Program-made: the position numbers and the translations under genes | Assembly (NCBI RefSeq): GCF_949987515.2 | Contig: NC_082687.1 | Span: 20,630,148 to 20,694,147 of the forward strand | Length of the DNA stretch: 64,000 bases | Source: Delphinus delphis | Taxonomy: Eukaryota; Chordata; Mammalia; Artiodactyla; Delphinidae | Reading direction: 5' to 3' | Shown: in pieces, positions 11,640 through 22,374 of the stretch | How the letters are laid out: each line of letters starts with the position of its first letter | Numbering within the stretch: the first letter of the stretch is position 1 | The notes under the pieces: generated by a model | Seen by the model: the letters and a program-made list of their open reading frames with translations, nothing else | Told to the model about the DNA's origin: nothing | Database searches by the model: none

Positions 11640-12100
11640 ACGCTGGTGTCTTTCTGAAGGAGAAGCCATGTCAGCAGCTGGCTCTCCACCCTCGCAGCTG
11701 AACGCGCCTGGGAAGGATTGCAGACATGGGCGTTGGCTACCCTTGGCTTTGCTCTAATTGCTGCTCACCGCTCCTGTCCTCTGGGCTGCATTTACACTCT
11801 CCCCCAGCCCCCAGCCCGATTAATGGTTTTTTCTTTGGTCAGGAGCCGCAGCTTTAAAATCACACCCGCCTCAGTGTACTCTGTTACCTAGCAACAGCCA
11901 TAAATCAACAGAACATGCTGGAATGTTCAAGCCAACCTCCCCGGCTGTTAGATGCTTCGGCTGTTTTTAAACCCAAACATGTTCATTTGCCCCCATGCTT
12001 CTTCTGCACCCACCTTTCCACCACTGGCTTCATAGAGCGCCCGGGTTTGTATATTTTTAAACTATCTTATGCCCTGTCTGATTTTGCAGCAGGAATCTTT
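11640..12100. promoter_or_regulatory. Candidate conserved regulatory stretch
   Basis: This segment has no repeat I recognise and holds several intact binding-site motifs close together. There is an RFX X-box palindrome gttacctagcaac at 11,883-11,895, a TEAD-type tggaatgt at about 11,919-11,926, and a homeodomain-type core 'gattaatgg' near 11,818. The motif reading is seen in the sequence. Enhancer activity is inference. Chance occurrence of a single 13-bp X-box is possible. Confidence 0.35.
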
Positions 12101-12334
12101 TGTACTTTCTCTGAACTCTGGCCATTGCCCAGGAATGGGACCAGGCCTGTCTGTCCAGCCTGCATGCTTCCACTTCAGCCCTGCAGCCAGGGGACCTGGA
12201 TCAACCCTGCAGAGTGTCTGGACACATGGGATCTCGGTCCTTATTGCAGGTCCCCAAATAGCCTGTCCACATGGTACCCTGGGTGGGTTGGTATGGATGT
12301 GAAGTCCCTCCCCTGGGTACCCTCACAATGACGT

Positions 12335-12500
12335 CTGTCCTGCATTCACTCATTCGTTCGTTCAATCATTCAGTCATTCAACAAACAGTTACAGAGCACC
12401 TCCTTCATGCTAGGCCTCTATAGGCAGAGAGGAATAAGGCCTGGTCCCTGCCTTCAAAGATCTCTCATTCCACTGGCGGGGAGCTGACCAGAACACAGCA
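12335..12500 (+). mobile_element. MIR- or L2-like old repeat with TTCA-type start
   Basis: A short imperfect attc/gttc simple repeat (12,347-12,380) runs into 'caacaaacagttacagagca' and 'ggcctggtccctgccttcaa'. This is the pattern of an ancient mammalian repeat. Confidence 0.55.
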
Positions 12501-12539
12501 ATGCAGAAGCGACACAATCTCCCAGGCTGAGGCCATACT

Positions 12540-14420
12540 CAGTGCAGACACTCAGGCTACAAGAGGCAACAAGACAAACCCAATACCAAACTCTAGATGC
12601 TTGCACCACAGAGTGGCAAGCCACACCGTGCACAGACGTTCGCGGTGCACAGGGCGGGTTGGAGAAGGGCCACATGACTGGGCAGGCCAGACCAGCCTTC
12701 ACGGAGTGGGGGCTGCCTGCACTGAGGCTGAAGGAGTGTGAAGGCATCAGCTGGGCTCTAGGCATGGGAAACAGGGGAGCACGGTGCACCCGGCCCCTCC
12801 CTAGCTGCCCGCCACCCAGTGTGGCTGGAGAATCAGGGTCTGACCCCGCAGTGCAGACTCCAGCAAAAGAGCTGTGCTGAGCTGCTGCCGCCAGGGTTTG
12901 AAGCCAGTGGGAGACAGGAGCAGAAAGTTTTGATCCGGAGGCCTCTCTCTGGCTGCTGGGAGCAGAGGCTGCTGTGGGGGTGAGGACGGAGGCAGGTTGC
13001 TGACCGGGATGTTGCAATTGCAGGGCCTGGGGTACTGGTGGCCTGGCTTGGTGACTCGTTGCCAGCAAGAGGAGGGGAGACACTGAAAGTCCCAGAAACG
13101 GGACTGGACTGGTGCAGGGGCAGAGGGGCTGGGGGGGGAGGAAGGGAGAACCCTGTGCCTGTGCGACGAGGGAAGCTGGGCACGAGGGAGCAAGTGCGGG
13201 AAGAGGCATAGAAGAGCCTGGCCCCGCCCACGAGCTCCCCACCGGCCGAGGGCCCTATCTCCAGCTGCCAGCCCGCCTGCCGAGTGGCCTCCACAACCAG
13301 GACGAGAGTCCTCTAGCCGAGGCCATGGTGTTGCTGAGCCAGCCAGCAGCTCTTTGGGTCCAGGTGTGAGAGCCTGGACCAGGCTACGGAGGGGCCGCCA
13401 CACAGCCTGCCCCTCTGCCACTGGCACGGCCGCCTCACCAGAGCCCACCCTAGTGACAGCAGGTCGGTGTCAGCGAAGTGAAGGTCACACCAACCAGCAA
13501 GGAGGCTGGGCCCCGGGACATGGTGGCAGGGGCAGCCAAGGCCGTTGATGGGCTGGACGTGAGGTCCACTGAGACCCAAGAGAAGGGACAGTGCCGGGCG
13601 TGGTGCTGGCACGTGGTGGAGGCCTAGGGCCTGGTGCAGAGAGATGACTGATCCCATGTGGGCTGAGTGACATTTCTGTCTGCCCCCCACGTCCTCCCAG
13701 TGAGGGGACAGGCTTGAGGTCCCATCTGGGCTCATCCCAGGCTCTGGCAGTGATTCAGAAGGAAAGCAATGCTGGGGGGAGGGGAGAGGGGTGAGGACAC
13801 TTCCTCTGCCTGGAAAATAGAGATAGAGGTCCCCGAGCCTCGGGCTGCGGAGAACATCAGCTCCAAGAGAAGGGATCAAAGGCTTTGGAACAGCACCGCT
13901 GTCCAGGAGGGAGGAAGGCTCTAGGCTAGTTTTCCCAGCTCTCTCCTGATGGGTGTGTGAAAATGAAGCAAGTCAGGGCTAGTGGGAGGCAAGGCGGGAG
14001 GGAGCAGAAAGTAGCAAGAACGACTCAGTGCAGGAGGGTTATACCAAAAGAATAACTACCTGGCTCGTCTTGCAAGGTGGTTCCAGAGGCTTGCAGGCAA
14101 TGAGGCTTGATTTGAGCCTATGATCCAGCGGGAGTTACTCAGAGGAAAGAGGGAGAGGGGCGCCCCAGAGAAGTGAAACAGCATCAGTGCAAAGGCAGTA
14201 TGACAAACAGTTGAGTGTGTTCGCTAATGCAGGAATAGAGTAGCTAGTTACTTATCTTTAGAAGAGGAATGGATTTAGGAGGAGGGGCACTTGCACGATC
14301 AGATAACAAGACATTATAAAGCTTATTATAAACCTTAAGGCAGTGTGATATTGGTGCAAGGGTAGACAATTAGAAACAGAATAGAATCCAGACAACACAT
14401 GTAAGGAGACTAGATGTAAT
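12540..14420. other. GC-rich non-coding stretch, no gene seen
   Basis: High GC with long overlapping frames on both strands (up to 262 codons, minus strand 12,454-13,242). None starts from a convincing promoter, none shows a known domain, and the frames compete with each other. A chance origin is the simplest reading. From about 14,100 the composition becomes AT-richer toward the next L1. Confidence 0.5.
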
Positions 14421-14424
14421 GTGG

Positions 14425-15555
14425 AGAGGATGTTATAAATCAGTGGGAAAGAGTAGGCCACTCACTAATGGTGCTGGAAGATTTGTTCTCCCTTTGGAAA
14501 AAAATAATTTAGATCCCTACCTCAAACCCTACAGAAAAATCAATTCTAAGCAAATTAAAGATTTAAATGTGAAAAACATTTTGCGCTCGAAACATTTTGC
14601 ACTTTGATATTATAAAAGAGTATCCTTATGACCCTGGGGTAGGACGGAATTTCTTAAGTCAAAAGAGGAAGACATTCTGCTACACTAAATGGAGAACTTA
14701 AGACACCATACACAAAGACAAGACACATGCAGGGAGAAGGCATCTGCCACATAGGCAATGAACACGGGATTAATACAGAAAATATACAAAGAACTTCTAC
14801 ATGTCAACAAGAAGTGAAAGAAGGTGATAAAAATGTTTGCCCAAACCAGGAACAGGTGTCTCCTGGAGGAAGCCATGAGAAGTGCCTGGAAACATATGAA
14901 AAGATCTCCAGGGAAAATTAAACTAAATTCATAGGCAAGACCATTAACACCCACCAGACTGGCAAAATCTAGAAGGTCTGTGAATATGGAGAGCTGGTGA
15001 GGTCTTTCATTGCTGGGGATAGTCAACCGGCACAGCAGATTCAGAACACTGTCAGTGTTCCATGAATAAAGCTGATGACGTGACACCCCAAACCCAGCAA
15101 TCTCTCTCTAGTCGACACTCTAGAGAAACTCTTACAGCCCATATCCTGGGAGATACGTACAGTAACGGCCACAGGGCATCATCTTAAGAACAAAGCATGG
15201 GCAACAGCCCAAATGTCCACTCACAAGAGGATGGATAAAGTCTGGCACATTCATATAAGGGAATGGTGCACAGCAGTAAAAGTGAACGCAGAACGCTACA
15301 CGTATCAACACATAACCTTGAGTGGAAAAGGCAACTCCTTGAAGGACACACACAGAATGTTCTGTTTACATAAGTTCAAAAGCCAGGCTCAGCTAAGCAT
15401 AGGTGGTTTAGGGCTACAGCTCTGTGATGAAACTGTAAAGAAACAAGGTGATGATAGAGATACCATTCAAGAGAGTGATTACTTTTGTGGAGGGGGAGGA
15501 GGAGGGTTTGGGCAGGAAGGAGCACATAGAATAGTATGTTCTAGGCTCAGGGTAG
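14425..15555 (+). mobile_element. Old L1 3' part, sense
   Basis: The plus strand contains decayed ORF2 C-terminal and 3' sequence, in order: 'gggaaagagtaggccactca'-like text, 'aaagatttaaatgtgaaaaa', 'gagcctgg'-poor linker, then 'aatgtccactcacaagagga' and 'ggcacattcatataaggg'. The last two are the standard phrases before an L1 3' UTR. It is heavily mutated with no usable frame. Confidence 0.75.
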
Positions 15556-15572
15556 GGGTCACAGTTGTTTTA

Positions 15573-15908
15573 ATTTAATTTTATTATTATTATTTTTTTT
15601 AATTTATTTTATTTATTTATTTTTGGCTGTGTTGGGTCTTTGTTGCTGCACGCAGGCTTTCTGTAGTTGTGGCGAGCGGGGGCTACTCTTCGTTGTGGTG
15701 CATGGGCTTCTCATTGCGGTGGCTTCTCTTGTTGTGGAGCACGGGCTCTAGGCACACGGTCTTCACCAGTTGTGGCACGTGGCTCGGTAGTTGTGGTGCA
15801 CGTGCTTAGTTGCTCCACAGCATGTGGGATCTTCCCAGACCAGGGCTCGAAACTGTGTCCCCTGCACTGGCAGGTGGATTCCCAACCACTGTGCCACCAG
15901 GGAAACCC
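15573..15908 (-). mobile_element. CHR-type SINE, long form, antisense
   Basis: A T-rich start with 'tttatttatttttggctg' is followed by the reverse complement of the long CHR SINE, ending at 'ccagggaaacccc'. The flanks cacagttgtttta (15,560-15,572) and cacagctgttttta (15,909-15,922) form the target-site duplication. More substitutions than in the short-form copies suggest an older insertion. Confidence 0.92.
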
Positions 15909-15922
15909 CACAGCTGTTTTTA

Positions 15923-16885
15923 CTTATTGTTCTGCTTCATGATCTACACAGCATTATGGTATATCTATCTGTATGTATCAAATAATCCTTAATTTTAAAA
16001 TATATAAAAATAGAAACTAAAAGTGCCAAGGATTTAAAACAGAAGTGAGGTGGGAATGATTCACTGGGTTTGCTGTGGAATATTAATGAGGGACAGCAGT
16101 TTGCCAAGGGGGCTGTGAGAGGTGACACCCTCAGTGTTCGTTCCAAGGCGTAGGAGCAGATGACTGTACAGAGCCTGGGAAACCAGGGCAGCAGAAGTCA
16201 CCCAAGCAGATGGCTCATTCTCTTGTGTAAGAGACACCTGTGGAGCCCAAGATACTCCCAGGCTGTGCGAGGGCCAGTGGGGGGGACACAGTGTGACTCC
16301 AACAGTTACCAACAAGGGAAAGGTCTCTTCCCTGAGCCTTGGTTACTTTTGTCATCTTTCCCCATCCTGAGAGGGACCTCATTATCTATCTTCACGAGGC
16401 TGGTATTGCAGCAGGTGCCCCTAAATCTAAACCAGAAATCAAGAGGGATTTGGTCTGGAAAGGAGATGGCTAGGGACCATCTCTGTCCTTTCTGATCTGA
16501 AGGGCTGCCTGAGCAGTGGGATGAGCAGAGTGGGGTGTGGTGGATTTCTGGGGAGAGGAAAAACGGGACAGAGCACTTCTTTCCATGTCAGAATGACACT
16601 CCTGCCTTCAGAGCTTCTCAGCACTGGAACCAGTGAGCCCTGGAGCATCCCCTGTCACACAGGCACAGGGTCCTCCCTTCCTTCCTCCCCAGCCCCTTGA
16701 CCCCTTGGCCCCTACACCTGTCCAGTCCCTCTTCTGGGTCTCCCAGGGTTTCCCCTCTCCTCCCTGCAGGAGAAGGCGGCTTCACAGGGCAGATACCAAA
16801 TGGCTCTGACAAGCTTAGAAGAACTAAACTGAGATTTTAGCTGCTCCGCTCTGCAAACACATTTACTGTTTGAATTCAGAAGTTA
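15923..16885. other. Non-coding unique stretch
   Basis: No repeat, RNA gene or exon that I can defend. Short frames up to 111 codons occur in the more GC-rich middle and show no known motif. Confidence 0.5.
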
Positions 16886-16889
16886 ACTA

Positions 16890-17500
16890 TCTATAAAACA
16901 AAAAGAGGCAACACTCTGAGGTGGAACATAATAGAATCCAGAGTGTCTACAACATTTTGCTCACAAAGTTCAGGGTACAAACCAAAATCACTTGACATGA
17001 GAAGAAACATAGGAATCAACTGGGACTGACCCCAAATGTTGGAATTTGCACCTGACAATTTTAAAAGAGCTGTTATCACTGTGCTCGAGGATGTAAAGGA
17101 AAATGAGTTCGTAGTAAATTAAAAGATAATCTCAGCAGAAAAATAGAAACTACTAAATGAACTAAATGGGAAACCTAGAGCTGAAAAATATTGCACCTGG
17201 AATAAAAAATTCACTAGATGTACTAAAAAGCAGTACAAATCTGAGAAGAAAAACTCAGTGAACTTCAAGAGAGATCGATAGAATTTACCCAATCTGAAGT
17301 ACAGAGGAGGAAATTTAAAGTAATAAAAACCAAAGTCTCAAGAACAGGACAATTGACTGGACAGGGGAGCCAGAGATCCTTTTGAGGTGATGGGGTGTCC
17401 AATAGCTGATTTGGGTAAAGGTTACACATTTGTCAAAACTCATCAAATTATACTCTCAGGATACACTTTACTGCATGAAATTATACCTTAATAAAAAATT
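16890..17500 (+). mobile_element. Old L1, 5' part joined to 3' tail
   Basis: The first part (to about 17,340) reads as the region just before and at the start of L1 ORF1, with cues 'gagctgaaaaatattgcacc' and 'gaatttacccaatctgaagt'. The last part (about 17,400-17,500) is an L1 3' tail with 'catttgtcaaaactcatcaa' and 'attataccttaataaaa'. The middle of the element is missing, so it is an internal deletion or two neighbouring fragments. Confidence 0.6.
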
Positions 17501-17960
17501 TTTTATTTCAAATGTTGACATGGATCTCTGTGTTATGACTTTGGCATTTAGGCAGAAGACAAACTGCTGACACAAACCCCACCTGTAACACAGCTCCACC
17601 AATGTCCACACCAGATCCTGTTCCCATGAACTCAGAGCACAAGGCAGCTACTGAGGCAACCAGCACACAGGACTGATGAGGCCTTTGAGAAGTGACCTTT
17701 GAAGAGATGATTGAGGAGAAGGGGTCAATTGTGAAAGATCTGAGGAAAGAATTTTCAGACATGGAGACAGAAAAGGGAAGATCTTGGGTAAGTGTTCCAG
17801 TCAGCTGCTGCTGCATTACAAACTCTTCCTTAAATAGCAGTGTCTTTTCACCTTCCCTGGTTCTTAGACTGACTAGGCTTAGCCAAGCTGTTCCTCTTGA
17901 CTTTCCTCATGAGGTTGCAGAGGGCTTGCTACCTTGCTGGACTCTCCCTTGGAAAGATAG
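17501..17960. other. Non-coding stretch, possible old LTR pieces
   Basis: No gene seen. Text such as 'tcagctgctgctgcattac' near 17,800 could be an antisense piece of an old LTR, but I could not follow it far enough to name it. Confidence 0.35.
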
Positions 17961-18192
17961 CAGCCCAGTCTGCCTCCAGCTGTTCTAGCCATCCTGGCTG
18001 GGGCATCTTGAATCCCAGTCAGCATCCACATGACTGCTGGAGGTCACTGAGCAACCCCAGGTTGACCAGCAGAAGAACCACCCAGCTGAGACCTGCCCAG
18101 ATTACAGAATCATGAGCAAATAAATGGTTGCTGTTTTCAACCTCTAGATTCTGGGGTGGTTTGTTACACAGTGACATCTAACTGATACACTA
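17960..18192 (+). mobile_element. MaLR-type LTR, 3' part
   Basis: Cues are 'agaagaaccacccagctgag', 'cagaatcatgagcaaataaa', 'tggttgctgttttcaacctc' and the end 'ggtggtttgttacacagtg'. They fit the 3' half of an MLT1-like LTR with its polyadenylation region. It is an old non-coding remnant. Confidence 0.6.
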
Positions 18193-19200
18193 AGTAAGGC
18201 CCATCTATCCACTCCCCATGTCCTATCCTAAACTGGTCCTGTTCAAGATCAGCCCTCATTCTCTGGGCAAATCTTGCTTAGAGCACAGTTTCCTCATCTA
18301 TCACAAGGTAGGGTTGATCTTATTGCTGAAGTACCTTTCAGCTCTGAAAATTCGATAACACTGAAAGACCTGACTCAAAGTTAGAGTGAACGTCAGGGTG
18401 TGAAAACAACAACAATGTAGTGCTCAATTCTTAAGAAAGATAATCCAACCATTGTTTTAACCACAGTGTTGAAAACATCTCAAACTTTTCAGACAGGAAG
18501 CTAGGTGAAACTGGGTTTCCTGTGGTTGAGAAAGGACAATTATAAAGTTACAACACTCTAACTTTGAAAACAAAAGGCTCAAACAGGAGACTTTCTTGAG
18601 AGATGGTGACTTAGCCTGCATCTCTATTTTTCCCATAACAATCCAAAGACAGAGCTAGAGCAGTGTGTCAAGGATTTGTGAGCTGAAACACAAGAGATAT
18701 TCAAGAGGGAAAGTTGAAATGGGAAATTTAGAAATCAGTAAGTGCAATGAAAAAAAACCAATTCAGACTGTGGCATAAGTAAATGGGAGATAAACCTTTA
18801 CACTAGAGGAAATGGCACGTTCAATAAATCTACCCAGAAATCCAACCACACAAATTCCAATTGCATTCAAGGGACCCACCTACCTCTGATCTGATGAAGC
18901 CACCCCTGCCAGGAGCTCACAGCCATCAGGTGTGAACAAGGCTACCCTGGACTCACTTTTCCACCTGCCCTTGAATCTGTCTCTGCTCCCTTCTATCTGT
19001 GTGAGCTGAGCAGTCCATACCTCAGTTCCTCCTTTGGTTTCCACAGTGCCAACAGCGGTACCTTCCTTCTCTTTTCTTCTATTCCAACAACACACCTGAA
19101 CGGTGTCTGGTCTGGGTAAGTGTTCACTGTCATCAGGGTCTTTAGCCTTCTTTCTTGCACCCCCATGTCTAACTGATCAGTTCTTGTTGACTCCGTTTCC
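18193..19200. other. Non-coding stretch with a MIR remnant
   Basis: A short antisense MIR piece is visible at about 18,275-18,355 ('cacagtttcctcatctatca', 'cctttcagctctgaaaattc'). The rest is unique AT-rich sequence without a recognisable gene. Confidence 0.45.
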
Positions 19201-19204
19201 CCAA

Positions 19205-20030
19205 TGGATCTCAAATGCTTCTATTCCCCCACTTCCTTGGTCATCACCACAGTCCGGACAACTACCGTCTCTTGCCTGGATGACCACAGGCACCTTCAGA
19301 CTGGTCTCCCCATCTTTAATCCTGCTTCCCTTCAATTCTGTCTCTACACAGCAGCATGGATGGCCTTTTAACACATATGAAAGACCATGCCATTGACCTA
19401 CTCAAAACCCTTCCCACTGCACACAGAATAAACCCAAACTCCAACCCTTACCCACATGGCCTGGCCTTGCCGCTCATCCCAACCTTACTCCCAACTCTCT
19501 CCCCTGCTCAGGACCCTGGAGACTCACTAGCCTCTTTCTCTTCCGAACATGGCTGGATTGTGGCTGGTGTGGGTTTTTGGCATTCGCTGTTCCCTCTCCC
19601 TGGAATTCCACCAACAGATCAACCCCTTCTTGTATTTTCAGTCTCAATTCAAATGTCACCTACCCAGGTATTCCCTGACCAGCCAGTCTCAAGTAGCCCT
19701 GCCTCGCCACCTTTGTCGCATCACCCTGCTTTAACTGAATCACAGCACTTGTATCTCTCTGAAATTGTCTTTGTTCATTTATTTGTTTACTTCTTCATCG
19801 TCTATGTCTTTGCCTCACTCAGATGTACACACCCATGCTTGCTTGAAGGCATGCACATACACATACATGCACACACATGCATCTGCCCTTACACACACAT
19901 ACACACGCACCGTGGAATGTAAACCTCCTGCCTCTGTCTTCTTAGTTCTGTACCTCTCAGCCCCTGGATTGGTGCCTGATACTAGGAGACCCTCTCAGAA
20001 AATATTTGCTGAATGAATGAATGAGACTAA
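19205..20030 (+). mobile_element. Long L2 LINE 3' fragment
   Basis: One of the longest L2 pieces here. The order is 'tggatgaccacaggcacctt', 'ggccttttaacacatatgaa', 'cactgcacacagaataaacc', 'caacccttacccacatggcc', 'tattccctgaccagccagtc', 'cacagcacttgtatctctct' and 'aatatttgctgaatgaatga'. A CA-rich microsatellite (about 19,848-19,912) splits the 3' part. The 188-codon frame at 19,356-19,922 runs through it and is not a gene. Confidence 0.82.
19848..19912. repeat. Imperfect CA-rich microsatellite
   Basis: A run of cacata, cacaca and catgca units within the L2 3' end. Confidence 0.8.
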
Positions 20031-20034
20031 GCAT

Positions 20035-20228
20035 CTGATTTGATTTTCAGCTCTTTCACTCACTAGCTGGGTATTTGAGAAAATCCCTGAGTTTATCCTA
20101 ATATTAGTTTCCTCATCTATTAAAAATTGAGATAATAATTGTGTCTGTTTTAGGGGGTGTGTTGAGATCTACCTGAAAAAAACATGTTAAATACTGAGGC
20201 AAGTGCCTGACATGGAGTAAGCGTCCAA
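20035..20228 (-). mobile_element. MIR SINE, antisense
   Basis: 'cactcactagctgggtattt' then 'tagtttcctcatctattaaa', 'aattgagataataattgtgt' and 'agtgcctgacatggagtaag' is the reverse-complement MIR order. Its tail text recurs after the neighbouring simple repeat, at about 20,535-20,585. Confidence 0.75.
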
Positions 20229-20476
20229 TATTAGTTGTTCTGGTGGTGATGGTAATAGTGATAATGGTGGTGGTGACAGTGATGATGGTGTTGATTATGG
20301 TGGTGACAGTGGTAATGGTGGTGGTGATAATGATAGTGATGACGGTAATAATGGTAATGATGGTGGTGTGGTGATGGTGATGGAGGTGATGATGGTGATG
20401 TTGCTAATGATGGGGATGCTGCTGCTGAGGATGGTGATGATGGTGACAGTGTGGTGCTGATGGTGATGGTGATGAC
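20228..20476. repeat. GATGGT-type purine-rich simple repeat, about 250 bp
   Basis: An irregular mixture of gat, ggt, gac, aat and gtg triplets on the plus strand, strongly G/T/A with few C. It begins inside or at the end of a MIR. A plus-strand reading would give Asp/Gly/Asn runs, but stops and frame changes are present and there is no coding context. Confidence 0.9.
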
Positions 20477-20599
20477 TAATGAAGAAAACGTTCAGGATGA
20501 GGCATCACCTGGGCCCAGCATCCCGTACGATGATGGAATGTATATAAAAGTGCCCAGCATGGTGCTTGACGAATGGTAAGTGCCTAAGAACTGTAGATT

Positions 20600-20870
20600 T
20601 CAGTTCAAAACAAATGTATCATCTTATGATAAAATTCAGTGAAATCAGATGCAATATAACCATGCTTATAAAATTCTGATCTAACAGCATTAGCTGGTCA
20701 TATCAGGATTATGGAAAGGACTTCACTGCACTTTATTGCATCTTGGGGAATTTTTAAAATAATATAATTAAATTTGCTCTCAATGTGAGGGTTTTAAAAA
20801 GATTTGCTGCAGCTAATATAATTTGATTACATCTTAGGGCTTGAAAAATCTTCCAGAGGAGAACACCTGA
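20600..20870. other. AT-rich stretch without recognised repeat
   Basis: No recognisable repeat and several homeodomain-type cores (taatttgatta near 20,817-20,827, 'ataattaaa' near 20,765). It is possibly a conserved non-coding element. Nothing in the sequence alone proves conservation. Confidence 0.3.
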
Positions 20871-21255
20871 TTCAGTCACTCACTTACCCACTAACTCATT
20901 CATTCATTCACAAACATTTAATAAACTTCCACTCAAAAATATGCTCAATTTCGAGGACCTCAGATATTAATGAATTGATTGTGTTACTGGAGGCCTTGTT
21001 TTTCAATTCAATGGGACGAACAGGCACTGGATTGGGGTGGGGTCTGTCCGAAGGGTTTTTGCCTTCCAGGAGCTGTGGAGCAGCAGGTAGAGGGGAGGCT
21101 GTGTCAGCTCAGAGGAGCCCTCCCGGGCTGGGAAGGAGGGGGAGGGGTGAGCAAATGAATGCCTTCTTAGGAAATGGGAGGCTCCACAGGAACTTGGAGG
21201 GAGGGGCTTTGGTAACCAGGCTGCGCAGACTGATGCCTGTTTGTGCGGCTCTGAG

Positions 21256-21269
21256 CCACTAGGTGGCGG
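21256..21269 (+). promoter_or_regulatory. CTCF-like core motif
   Basis: ccactaggtggcgg fits the widely used CTCF core pattern (CCASYAGRKGGCRS) at every position, in the plus orientation. It lies outside recognisable repeats. Motif presence is seen; occupancy is inference. Confidence 0.5.
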
Positions 21270-21559
21270 GCTAGAGTGAGGCAGGTGCGCATGAGGGGGA
21301 CAGGTGCACTGTGTGACAAGCCTGGGCTAGTTCATGAAGGGCATCCCAACCGAGCCAAGGAGCTTCAGCTTTCTTCTCTGGGTGATGCAGACTCAGGGAA
21401 AGGTTGCACCCAGGAGAAGCCCCTGGCGGGGTGGGAAGGGTGCACCTAGAGGCGGGAGGCTGGGGAAGTGTCCCTGCAAGCCCCCATCTCCTCCCCGCTT
21501 GCTCGGTTTTGTGCATCGGGGAGCACCCGCCCTGCAGACACCACCTATTCTCTCCCCGA

Positions 21560-21940
21560 ATGAATCACCTACAGTTCAAAATAGGCAAATATTTTGCAAA
21601 TCTCTGGTGAAAATAAATTAAATCAACACTAATTTTGAGGCATTCTAAAAGTGTTCAAATGGGGTGTATAAATCGGGCCGCCTATATTTAGGAAGCTGAA
21701 GAATACAAAAGCAGAGCCATGTTAATGAGCAGTGAATTCACTTTATGTAGGGAAAGAATAACTTACCTCCCTTTGACATTTTTTTCTTTTTAGAAAGTAC
21801 AAAACCTGGTATAATTGAGTTATTCTTTCCCCATGTATCTAAATTGCAGGTGAAAATATGGTGCAATTAAGCTTTTCAATTTTGTGAGCCTATGATATTA
21901 ACAGAAATTTAATTTCATCTATTGAATGAACCGCTCCACT
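21560..21940. promoter_or_regulatory. Candidate conserved non-coding element with hairpin
   Basis: AT-rich, repeat-free and motif-dense. A MEF2 box ctatatttag lies at 21,682-21,691, a TATA-like gtataaat at about 21,666, and several homeodomain cores are present (ttaatgagc at about 21,722, caattaag at about 21,864). A perfect 14-bp inverted repeat, gggaaagaataact at 21,750-21,763 and its complement at 21,818-21,831, could fold into a stem with a 54-base loop. Function is unknown. An old small DNA transposon is an alternative. Confidence 0.35.
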
Positions 21941-21959
21941 GGGGGTTTGTTATTTTATT

Positions 21960-22190
21960 CATTTCAATTCAAGAAATGTTTGTTGAAGATCAGGTAGAAT
22001 CAGGTACTCTCCAGGTGTTTGCACATCTGTCCCACTTAGTCCTCACATCTCTCAAGGCAGTGCCATTGTGGCCACTTTTCTGGAAGAGGCGGGTTGAGGT
22101 GTTGCCTGGTGGGCCCAAGTTCTTAGCGCTGGTAAGTGACAGAGCTGAGCACTTAATCCGCTACTGGCTGACTCCAGAGCCCTTGATTTT
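21960..22190 (+). mobile_element. MIR SINE
   Basis: 'cccacttagtcctcacatct' and the following 'aagaggcgggttgaggtgt', then 'ggtaagtgacagagctgagc', match the MIR core and 3' part. Confidence 0.65.
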
Positions 22191-22374
22191 TCTAGAACTG
22201 CACCTCCTTGCCCTGCATACACAGAGATGTAATGCACAGAGGGGAGAATGTTCATGTCATCTGAACTATTAAATTGGGGAAGTTCAGATACCTGAGTTCT
22301 AGAATATGCTGGTAGAACGTGGGGTAGAGGTTAGAAGAGGATGACCACAGTCAGCCTGTGGCAAAGCTTGGGGT

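Noticed and set aside
12454..13242. 262-codon minus-strand open frame
   Set aside because: It lies in GC-rich DNA where frames on both strands are long. It is Pro/Ser/Leu-rich without any domain and overlaps equally long competing frames. No splice or promoter context.
20228..20476. GAT/GGT repeat as a coding Asp/Gly repeat
   Set aside because: Stops and frame changes occur, and the surroundings are MIR-derived.
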